In this document: positions 47,801 to 56,273 of the stretch, piece after piece
Position numbering within the stretch: the stretch's first letter is position 1
How the letters are laid out: each line of letters begins with the position of its first letter
Assembly: GCA_002118135.1 (NCBI GenBank)
Contig: BDIU01000388.1
Span: 124,001-188,000, forward strand
Length of the DNA: 64,000 nucleotides
Source of the DNA: Trebouxia sp. TZW2008
Lineage: Eukaryota; Chlorophyta; Trebouxiophyceae; Trebouxiales; Trebouxiaceae
Direction: 5' to 3'
Notes under the pieces: model-generated
Seen by the model: only the letters and a program-made list of their open reading frames with translations
Told to the model about the DNA's origin: nothing
The model's database searches: none
Made by a program: the position numbers and the translations under genes

Positions 47801-50717
47801 TATGGAAGCGCGGCGCTGAATGAACGCTGGGTCTAGACTAGGCTGTTCTGATTGGTCTGCTAGCTGCTCAGAGGCAAGTGATGACGGGTGCAGCTGACCT
47901 TTAACTGCTGCGACATCAGCAAGACTGCCTGTCTGCATGCCTGAGCTTGCTGTTGTTCCATGCCTGTCCCTCGTTGATTGTTTCATGCTATTTGGTGACT
48001 GTTCACGGCTTGGAGCTAACTCAAGGTCTGCTGTTTGCATGAACAACTCCTCATTTGAGTCCTGCTTGCTGCTTGCTCCATTGCGTGCATTGCTCAAGCC
48101 TCCAACAGCAGCTGAGCTCTCTTGGCTCATGCCAATCGCTTCCGATTCTGGAACAGAAGAAGCAACTGAGTCAACTGGGGACCCAGTCCAGCGGTTCTGC
48201 CCATGCAGTGCTTCCTGCTTGGGGGCAGAGCTGGCTTGGACATGATCCTGGAAACTGTCAACAGCAGCTGCCCTCAAGTCTGAGGCATTCGCTTCTGTCA
48301 CTTGCGCAATGCCTGATGCACCCAAACGTGAGTTTGAAGGCAGAATTTGGCTGCTCAAAGCAGACTGTGCTGCATCACCATTTAGATGGCTGTCCTGGCC
48401 CTGAGCAACAGCACTGCTGCCTGGGTTGCCAGGGCTAGCTGGTGCAGAAGCCTGCCTTGCGACCGAGTAGTGCCTGTGATTGGGGCTGTCCGCAATGCTG
48501 CTTGACTGATCTCTGTTGGGCTCAAGAAGGTGTTTCCTAGCAGAGCTGATCTCAGTGCTGCTTGAGTGGTCTCTGCTACCCTCAAGAGATTGTCTGTTGG
48601 CAGGACTGATCTGAGTGCTGCTTGGCTGGTCTCTAGTACGCTGCAGAGATTGTCTTTTGACAGGCGAGATACCTGTGCTAGCAGCTGATGAAGATGCACC
48701 TGAAGCTTCTGGCAAAGCTGATGCTGGCTGAGCATGCTTCGCAGCTGGTAATCTTTGGGGACCAGATACCTCAGCTTGATCATGAGAGCTGATGCTACCG
48801 TCGCTTTGCAGACTGTGACCCACACTGCCTGCTGTCTGGAGACTGTTGGCTGACCTGGCAGTGTCAGTGGGCTGTTCTAGCCTGGCACGAGCTTGTTGCT
48901 GTATCTCAAGAGAAAGACTGCTGGAAGCTTCATTGTGCATGCTCTTTCTGGCATGGACTGCCTCATGTGGCATGCCATTGGAGTGATACTTCCTTGAGTT
49001 GCGCTGATTGTCATGAGCATGACCTGGGTATGCATGCGTGCCTGCTAATCCAGACTGGCCGTGAGAGTCAGCAGTGCTGCTTAGGTGCGTGTCTAAGGGC
49101 TCTGCCTGCCTCTGCTCTGATGCTGAGTGAGCAAAGCTGCTTGACTCAGCATGCAGGGGCTCCAACTGGCTGCTCTGCGATGCTGAGTGATCAAAGCTGC
49201 TTGACTGCACGTGCAGGGGCGCTATCTTACCATACTGTGATGCTGACTGGTGATCAGGACTGCTTGACTGTGTATCTAGGGGCTCTGCCTGATTGTGTTC
49301 CGATGCAAGCCGGAGATTAGGGCTGCTTGACTGCATGTCCAGAGGCTCAGGCTGGCTGTGTTGTGATGCAAGCTGATGATCAGGGCTATGAGCGCGGCTA
49401 GGGGCATGACTGGTGCTTCTGCTATTGGCTGCAGAAGCTGCACTCTCCATTGCTGCTTGCACCTGACAGACACTTTTGATCAGAATATTTTTTTTCAATT
49501 CAGTTCCGTCGCACTGTAATCAGCTGTCACCAACAAGCACCGAAGCATGCATGCAGGAACAAGGGTAAGCCTTCCAGGCCGGCACAACAGCCAGCACTGA
49601 CAAGGATTCTGCAGCTTTTGCCACAGCCTTTGAGCTTTCATTGACACATTTTTGCGGATGTCGTCACAACACAAGCAGACGTTTGCATGACAACAAGAAA
49701 ACACGCAGACTGCTACCCTTGCTGAGCGTGCTGACCTGTGCAAGAGTGGTTGTGCTGATGCGACCGCGACTATCCTTTTTCATGCCAAGCAGCGCCTTAT
49801 ACAGCTTGGGATTGCTGGCTGCAAGCCTCTGCAAAGCCTGTATGGCGACCCCTGCAAGCATGGCGTCTATGACTCATGCTTGGAGATCTGACAATCAGAT
49901 ATGTGCCTTTGCTCACTGCAAAATCTGTCCTTCAGGATGCAGGCATGCAATCTCGCAATCTGCTGCAGCAGAAGAATTGTTGCTAGCTGCGCACCGCTGA
50001 GCTGAGCTGGCAACAGGCTGGGTCCAGAAATTGCAGCATGGTTGCCATTACCAGTGGACTTTGTCAGCAATTTTCTACCATTCAGTTGAGTTCACAGTCC
50101 CGCTTAGGGAGCCAGATGTGACTCATTGGACTTTCTGACTTGAAGCACAGGTGAATGTTCTGACGTGATCCTCATTGTATGTCAATTCTGAGTTGAGTCT
50201 CAACACAGGACGAAGAGACAATGCACAGCTGGCTTACTATGCCAAGCTGGTTGTGCGCATGAGCTGCAGTTCTTCACAGTTTTGTATCACCTACCTTTCC
50301 CATGTTGACTCTCAGTGCTGGCAGGTAGGCTTTGAAGCGACGCCTCTTCTTTTACAAACTGTGCCTTTGGACTCAGTGACGCGCTTGACTTGCCCTGCAA
50401 GCCATCTTCACCGTACTCTAGGATGGTCACTGGGAACAGCGCACGCTTCTTTGGCTGCTGACGAACTGCCTGCCCTGCATCCCTTTGTCTGTGCTGCCAC
50501 CAGAACTGAGTTGCACCTTCTGTGCTGCTACGCCTGCAGATATTGAGACAAGAGAGCTTTGTGCTGCTGGCGTGCCTGATGCTTGCAGCTGGTGTCAAAG
50601 CATGCTTTTTAAAGAGCAAATGAACCTGTCTGCTCTTGGCGCTGGTGGAGACATCCTGAAGTTGCCAATCCTTTCCGCCAGTATGCCACCCCTGACAGGA
50701 CTTCCTGACTGTAGCAT
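41812..50717 (-). CDS. Very large Ser/Gln-rich low-complexity protein, 1741 residues
   Basis: Minus-strand exons 50717-50626, 50533-50295, 49851-49736, 49462-47537, 46905-46789, 46342-46154, 45552-45457, 44924-43088, 42425-41812, all in phase. No enzyme or classical domain is recognised. The N-terminal 150 residues are the most ordered looking (PKKRALFPVTILEYGEDG; AIQALQRLAASNPKLYKALLGMKKD). Exon 4 contains two internal repeat arrays: about five units of a 20-21-residue Ser-rich motif (SPDHQ-ASQ-EPLDMQSS type, about 49380-49080) and three to four units of a 20-residue motif (ISPANRQSLEGSRDHSSSTE type, about 48690-48470). Exon 5 is a short coil (ALMAQIEHLQAAVAELRSQQ). Exons 8 and 9 are Gln/Pro-rich (WWPQEG near the end of exon 8; QFQQPAQ repeats in exon 9). 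Composition suggests a nuclear scaffold or transcription cofactor, but that is inference. The start at 50717 is the first ATG in the open exon. Confidence 0.7.
42545..42605 (-). pseudogene. Decayed copy of the last exon's 5' end (Ser/Gln-rich gene)
   Basis: The minus strand reads GGACCGCCTGAAATAGCAGC then TCCAGGAGCAGAAGTGCT, nearly identical to the real exon start at 42425 (GPPEIAAPGAEV). It lies about 170 bp upstream in the preceding intron. Confidence 0.8.
45202..45222 (+). repeat. TGCATGCA run
   Basis: A short GCAT tetranucleotide run inside an intron of the Ser/Gln-rich gene. TGCATGCA is frequent throughout this window. Confidence 0.7.
45290..46030 (+). repeat. Pair of diverged intronic repeats of about 120 bp
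   Basis: 45295-45420 and 45905-46032 share, in order, CAATTGGGAA-CAG, CACTGCAT, TGACTGCA, CAATTT-ATGT, TTTCTTGGT and GTCACTGT(A). The second copy is preceded by repeated TGATATAAGGACA words. No coding frame is apparent. Confidence 0.6.
46081..46136 (+). repeat. Dispersed double-hairpin repeat, copy 3
   Basis: Matches copies at 6578 and 9981: GAAAATCTACGCC-n4-GGCCTC, then GGTAGCCCCTGTC...AAAGTCAGC. It is more decayed than the others and lies in an intron of the Ser/Gln-rich gene. Confidence 0.6.
46955..47135 (-). pseudogene. Two decayed copies of the coiled-coil exon start
   Basis: On the minus strand, CAAGAGTTCAAGCCTGCAGA then TGCTCCAGATGCAAAGGCAA (46960-47025) and CAAGAGTCCAAGCCTGTAGA then TGCCCCAGATGAAGTTGCCA (47068-47132) parallel the real exon start at 46905 (VFESVDAQDAKADGSTAA). 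Spacing is about 110 bp. Neither copy keeps the coil part. Confidence 0.75.
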
Positions 50718-51109
50718 TTTCACCTTGACTCCTCCCTTTTCAGGCTTATGTACGACGGAGCAACGCAAAGTCAGCGGCTGCACAGCGTTCTGACGCGTTT
50801 AAGTTGACAAGTAGGCACATCAGCAAGCTAGGTATAGCGCTGAAAACAGCAGCGACACGCTGCCAAGCAGCAGCAGCGGCTTTGTCAACAACATACGCGG
50901 TGAGTCGAGTCCAGTCTGAGCCAACAAGCACTGCAGAAGCTATATTGCATTTAGTGCATTCGGTCGCATAACATTGCTGCACAATTTGAAATTTCAGGGG
51001 CTTCTTCAAACCTAACCGCCAGCTCACAGTAGACCTTCTGCAAAACCACATAGGAGTGTCGCTGTGCCGGTGTTTGCGTGTGTAGCAGAAGTCAATTTTG
51101 AGGCAAGCT
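50718..51109. promoter_or_regulatory. Shared divergent promoter region
   Basis: 392 bp separate the ATGs of the Ser/Gln-rich gene (minus) and the reductase-fold gene (plus). The spacing is nearly the same as for PP2C/URM1. No specific element was recognised. Confidence 0.45.
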
Positions 51110-52384
51110 ATGGCCGAGTTCGACAAATCGCGGAAGATCGCCTTTTTGCCAGGGACTTCTGGCATCGGCAAGGCACTAGCGAAGAATCTAGCAAAAGCAG
51201 GTTTCAAAATACTCATCGGTGGGGTCAAGCTCGGAGAAGCAAAAGCAGCAGTCAAAGAAATACAGAAAGCTGCGGGATCAGCATGCCCCCTCATCGAAGC
51301 ATATGATCTGAAGGGTGCTGCCGAAAAGGCCAAAGTCATCTTCTTTGCTTTGCCTGTAAGTCCTTTTTCTGTTGTACAAGCTACATGCGTGAGATTGGCC
51401 TAGACACGATGCCAAGAACTCAGTTGCAGGCTGAGGGTGTCCGTGCGCTGCTAATCACAGGGCAGCCAAGCAGAAAAGAAGGACCTCTTGCAGCAACTAC
51501 AACCTGAGCTGAAAGGCAAAACCATCATAGATGTCACCACAGCGGCTTATTTGAAAGATGAGAAGCTCTGGGGTCAGACATCCACAACACACCAGAATAT
51601 AGAAGCCCTTGCTGCCCCTGCAAAGTGGGTCAGGTGTTGGAACACTGTTTTTGTGGTAAGCTCTTTCTGCGTGTCTTCACTTTTGACTGGGAACAACTAA
51701 CATGCAATAAAAAGATTCTGCCCATCATTCAGCAAGACAGGTTTTGATTGACGCATCGCAAAAAGAAATGCTTGTTGTGCCCTAGGGTCTTTTGGAGAAT
51801 CCTCCGCCTTCAGATAATCCACACAGTATCATTGTCGTGGGGGATGATCAAGACGCTGTCACAGATGCCAAACAGCTTATAGACTGCCAATCAGGCTTCA
51901 AGGTAAGCTGCACCCCAATGAAACATCTTTACAGGTCTTTCAAGCAGACAAGACTGAACAAGGGTGCCGTAACTGCATGATGCAAACACTTTGCAGCTGG
52001 CAGTCATCAATGGCTAAGTTTGCACGAAGTGCTTGATTGTCTCTCCCTTGCTGTGGGGATTCAGGCCAAACACCTATGTCTGCCTGGACAACATAAACAA
52101 GCTAGCATTCCTGCACATTGAAATATGCATGTTGACAGCTTCTTCATCTCAGAAGCTGGCTGCAGTCATTGTCCTGAAACCCACATGCCTCTGTGACACA
52201 GATCGAGTGCAGTCTTTGCAGACATGCAATTGGGATAATGTGACTGCTGCAGGCTGTATATGGAGGTGGTCTGAAATATGCCAAAGCTTTGGATTTGCTT
52301 GGGCCAGGGTGGATAGTTGAGCTTGACAAGAATGCTGCAAATTCAATGGGCAGCAATCTAGCAGGCTGGCGGTTTGGCCTGTAG
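51110..52384 (+). CDS. NADP-binding oxidoreductase of the F420-dependent NADP reductase family
   Basis: Four exons: 51110-51355, 51461-51655, 51786-51902, 52253-52384, in phase, 229 residues, the usual size for this family. F420:NADPH oxidoreductases move hydride between NADP and deazaflavin F420; eukaryotic relatives have unproven partners. Seen: a Rossmann start KIAFLPGTSGIGKALAKNLA (glycines as GTSGIG) followed by AGFKILIGGVKLGEAKAAV, where the family has its phosphate-binding region; KAKVIFFALP; LKGKTIIDVTTAAY, the conserved D-(V/A)-T/N step; HSIIVVGDDQDA; and the terminal GPGWIVELDKNAANSMGSNLAGW, which fits the short all-helical C-terminal part. The first ATG after a CpG-rich promoter is used; an in-frame TTG four codons upstream is less likely. 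No organelle signal is obvious. Confidence 0.8.
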
Positions 52385-53570
52385 TTTGAGCTCAAACCTG
52401 CTCTTTGAGGTTACATTAGAAGATTGAATCATGCCACAGCGCTATTAGTTGATGCCCAGATGATCAGAGCTGCATGCTGCTCCTGATAGATGTGAGAGGT
52501 CCATCTATTGGCATCAGCAGGTGAAGGCGGCTCTACAGCTGTCTGATCTTGTTTTACTCACAGCAGCATGCTATGCTTGAACAAATTGGGTCACAGTCAG
52601 TCCATCCTGCAATCAAGAGCAAGCTCACTCATCTTGACTGCATCTTTGAACAACAAACACAAGCTCATTGGATGTCCATCAACATACTGCTGGTCATCAT
52701 CATTACCACCATCATCATTATTATAGTGTGCTTGATGAAGAGATTGTGCCTGAGCTCAATCACAATGAATTCTACCCCCCTGATTAGGATGTACTAAGCC
52801 CTGCTGAGACAGCCTCAGCCGGCCTAAGTATGCTCAAGTCTGCCTAAGCCGTTAGCAAGAAGGCTAAGTCACTGCAAGTCGTGCTAAGTCGCTGCAAGCC
52901 ATGCTAAGTCACTATCAGGCAGACTAATCCAGGCATGCTCAGCTTAGCCGAATTGCATGCTCAAGTGGCTTCCTGTAGACATGCAGTACTGATACAGCAA
53001 AGGCGATTCGTGTGAGACGACCTTTATCAATAACGTAATAGCAATAACAAAGATATCAGTTCATTTCATGGCAATTTAGACCGTGATGCCAACAGCTACA
53101 ATGATGCCAATGTACAAATATTGCCCACTTGGGAGCAAAACATTCGGAAGTTGCAGACCGTGCAACACGACGACACGACTATGGCGTGAACGATAAGGCA
53201 CAACTTAGGACATGACATCCTTTTGCCCTGTACAATAAAATTCAGTTAGCTTCACCTGCGATTAGTCACAATGGTCAACGTTGACTGTCCCTCCTCGCCA
53301 CACCCTCTAATGGCCCTTGGTTGTTATGCGAGCTGTTCACGTTTCAAAGTTCGGTACGCGGACGCTTGCGTGTAGCGCATCTGCACCGCAAGCGTCAAAT
53401 ACTAGCAGCAGCGCCAACGCAATATAGCAAGCCAAACGGCAGAAATTGGGTCTGCTATCATTGGGCAATCGGTAGGCCATCGCCCTGCACCGTTTAGACT
53501 TCCGTGAGCATAAGGTGTCGTCTTGCCAAGCCTCCCTTGCAGGGAAGCCCAGCGACAGCTTTCAATCTTC
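52385..53570. other. Intergenic region containing left inverted repeat and CTAAG-rich block
   Basis: Contains a CAT/ATT-rich patch (52690-52730), the left arm of an inverted-repeat pair (52760-52787), a block dense in CTAAG words (52788-52960), then a CpG-richer stretch (53.0-53.5 kb) that probably holds the promoter of the next gene. No gene seen. Confidence 0.55.
52760..52787 (+). repeat. Left arm of 28-bp inverted repeat
   Basis: TCACAATGAATTCTACCCCC plus 8 further bases (CCTGATTAG end) are identical to the reverse complement of 55590-55617. Inward of both arms the sequence is rich in CTAAGC or TTAGCC words. It could be one end of a mobile element or one of two oppositely oriented short elements. 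Confidence 0.85.
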
Positions 53571-55005
53571 ATGGACATGAACAAAGCAACCTACTTGATG
53601 ATTAGGAGCACACAGTCAGTTGTGACGTCAGCGATCAGCTTCTTGATAGATGAGGGGTGAGTAGCAAGTGCCGCAACGTTTGGCCTCCATTCTGTGCAGT
53701 GAGCTCAGCCCTGCTGTCAGCACGGTGACTCCTTGATGTGCTTTGCAGGCACAACCCCAAAACGCTCAGAGGTCTGCAGGACGCTGGAAGTCCTGAGCAA
53801 CACCAAGTCTGTATGAGGTGAACACTGAGCCAATGCCTCTCAAGAGCGATTATGTGCCAACACAAGGGTCTGTTTTGACTACATTGAGAATGCCAGGCTG
53901 GTGTCGCCAGGTTGGGTTGTGCTGAATCTTGTCCACTTACAAACAACTACTGTATTCTGTCTGCAGTCAACATCAGTGTCTGCGTTATCTACACTTAGGA
54001 TGCCAGGTTGGCATTGCAATACATCTTTTCAGGCTAACACATGCTGACACTAAGCTGCTGTAGCATTACTGAGTGCAATTCTGTATGCAGTTCTCAAGAC
54101 TGCTGCCAAAAGCAAGAAGCGACCCGAGGCTGACAACAACAGCCCAGCTGTGACCAGTACAGCCAAGCGCCAGTCGCATGGCAGCAGCTCTACAGAAGCA
54201 CCTTTTGAGGTAGACCAGGTTGCTGTGGCCCAGGGTTCTGCCGTGACCACACTCAAGGAGAGGTTCAAGCAAAGTATAACAGCGTCAGATTTGAGGGCAA
54301 TGGACTGGTCTAACTTTAGTCGCGACAAGTCAGAGGTAAGTGAGCCTTACACCATACAGCTAGTTTTGCTTTGCACATCAGCACCATTTCTGCTGCTTTG
54401 TACAGGTGGTCAAAAAATTGATTACCTATGTCAAGACAAGAGCAACATATGGAGCCTTGCTTGAAGACAAATTTGTGGAGAACAAAATTCACAAGAAGTA
54501 CAACAATGACAGAGGGATTGCCCTCAAATCTGTTTACAAAGACAAATATGAGGAAGCCGTTGGTGAGCACACATCCCTTCTCAAGCCACCAAGTTTGATG
54601 CCTTGTGTGCATGTGTGTGCTGACATTGCAAAAGTTCTGGTAACAAGCTGCCACTTCTACTTTGCAAGTCGTAGCATATGATGTCAAGTGCTGACTCTGG
54701 TTCCATTTGCAGGAATCAAACCCAAGGCAAAAGACAACTCTGCTGCACAGAGCAACACAGTTGCACCAACTGCTCAAGGTATTGTTCTCACACAATTTGC
54801 AGTGACGCAAGCTGAAGTGTACAAGTGCTAGCAGTCATGCAATGATGAAGCGTGTGTCTGCTCCGCGTCAACACACTTTCTTGCTGAGCTGCACTTGCGT
54901 GCAGGTGTTACACTGCCTGCTACAACTGCCAGCAAGGAAACCGATGTGGGTGGCAGCGATGTTGTTGCACCAACAGTTGCAGCTCCTCTAGCAGAAGTCA
55001 ATTAG
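53571..55005 (+). CDS. Unrecognised lysine-rich protein, 225 residues
   Basis: Six exons: 53571-53656, 53749-53771 (a 23-bp microexon), 54091-54335, 54406-54562, 54713-54778, 54905-55005, all in phase. No family is recognised. The N-terminus is mildly hydrophobic (ATYLMIRSTQSVVTSAISFLI); then a Lys/Ser-rich linker (KTAAKSKKRPEADN); a central conserved-looking region (TLKERFKQSITASDLRAMDW, VVKKLITYVKTRATYGALLE, KYNNDRGIALKSVYKDKYEE); and an Ala/Thr-rich tail. The central part looks like a folded helical domain. The gene sits wholly between the arms of an inverted repeat (52760 and 55590). The start could lie further upstream, since the frame is open to a possible acceptor at about 53543. Confidence 0.65.
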
Positions 55006-55891
55006 CCTTTGGTGACATTGGTGGCAAAGTTGGTGGACAGGTCTGCAAGGCAGCCACAGCACATGCTTGCGGGCAGTCAAGTGTTTAGCAATGGTGAAGC
55101 CAAGCATTGATGATCATGCAATGCCCTAAAATGTGGATTGCTATGAATGTTACCGGTATGAATTCATTCGAATGGTACCAGACTTTATTTAAATTGGGGT
55201 GCTAGCTAGCTGTTTTGAGCATCATTGGTTATGTATTGAAACTCTCTGTGGTATGAATGGTTCCAAAATGCTTTGCCCTATGTAACACACATCAGCAAAA
55301 GAGCAAATTGCTGTGCAAATGGCCGTGTAACATCATTGCAATAGCGGTAATTTTATGTGTATGCACTGTTGGCTAAGCTGCAGCTTAGCCAACGGCTTAG
55401 CATGCAGACGGCTAAGTCATCGTCTCCTTGGCTAAGCTGTAGGCTGGCTTAGCCAGTTGATTAGCCAAAATGCAATGAGATTAGGCCGTTCTTCACAGTG
55501 GCAAAACATGGAATATCCGGGCTAAGCTGCCTGCTGGCTTATCATTGCTCATGCCACTTTGCACTGGCTTATAGCGGCTAAGTATGGTGCTAATCAGGGG
55601 GGTAGAATTCATTGTGAATGTTTCGGTGTCAGATTTTGCTGTACATGTGCATTTGCTACTACCTGCAATGGCCCAGTTGCATGCATATGCTGCGCCACAA
55701 TTTGACCTGCAGCTGTTTTTTGGTGTGTTGCAGATGCCTGTACTCTCAAAGCAAGGCGCGCAGCGACCACAGTATATTTGGCACATTTGATGTCAGGTGT
55801 GTCTACGGGGTAAATCATTAGTACTGTCGCCGTCATGGCTGTGGTCTCAGTCGTTGCAGTGTGACAGCAGTTCGGCAGATATGCATGCGAG
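55006..55891. other. Intergenic region with palindromic TTAGCC/GGCTAA block
   Basis: 55375-55600 is dense in GGCTAAGC/GCTTAGCC words that can form nested hairpins, and ends with the right inverted-repeat arm. A CpG-richer promoter-like stretch follows. No gene seen. Confidence 0.6.
55590..55617 (-). repeat. Right arm of 28-bp inverted repeat
   Basis: Perfect reverse complement of 52760-52787. Outside the arms the flanks differ (CTGAGCTCAA on the left; the reverse complement CCGAAACAT on the right), and no obvious target-site duplication could be picked out by eye. Confidence 0.85.
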
Positions 55892-56265
55892 ATGTCAGCA
55901 CGTCGCGTGAAACAGCAGTTGGCTGCGCTGCAGCAGCAACACAAGGCATCCGAAAGCCTACATCAGACTGTGGCACCCAAGAAAAAGCGCATCCGCCCAA
56001 GAAACAAGCGTAAACTAGCCACGAAAGCGCAGAACGTCAACGCTCAGCAGGGAACACAAGACCATCTCGAACAAAATCTGGCGTACTTCAAAGCAACGCT
56101 CCACAGCAAGGCCACGGAAAAGGCTGCTGCTGTCATGACTGAGGTATGATCTACACTTGCGAGCCATGGTAACCGCTTGTGGACCAAGCAATTGCACTAC
56201 GAGAACCTTTTAGTGCCAAGTTTTTGCCCCTGTGTCAGGTGCTTGGGTTCAGCACAGCTCCTTGA
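55892..56265 (+). CDS. Small basic protein, 92 residues, first cistron of a probable bicistronic transcript
   Basis: Two exons, 55892-56143 and 56239-56265, in phase, with a GTATGA donor and TGTGTCAG acceptor. The protein is Lys/Arg/Gln-rich (VKQQLAALQQQHK; PKKKRIRPRNKRKLATKAQ), followed by a short helix (HLEQNLAYFKATLHSKATEK), and ends EVLGFSTAP. The basic stretch resembles nuclear or nucleolar targeting signals; no family is recognised. The second exon encodes only eight residues, and after its stop the same exon continues into the ABCI11-like ATG 8 bp further on, in a different frame. A shared mRNA is therefore likely. Confidence 0.65.
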
Positions 56266-56273
56266 GTGACATA

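Noticed and set aside
50746..51339. 197-codon minus-strand frame across the reductase-fold gene's first exon
   Set aside because: It is antisense to a well-supported exon with family motifs.
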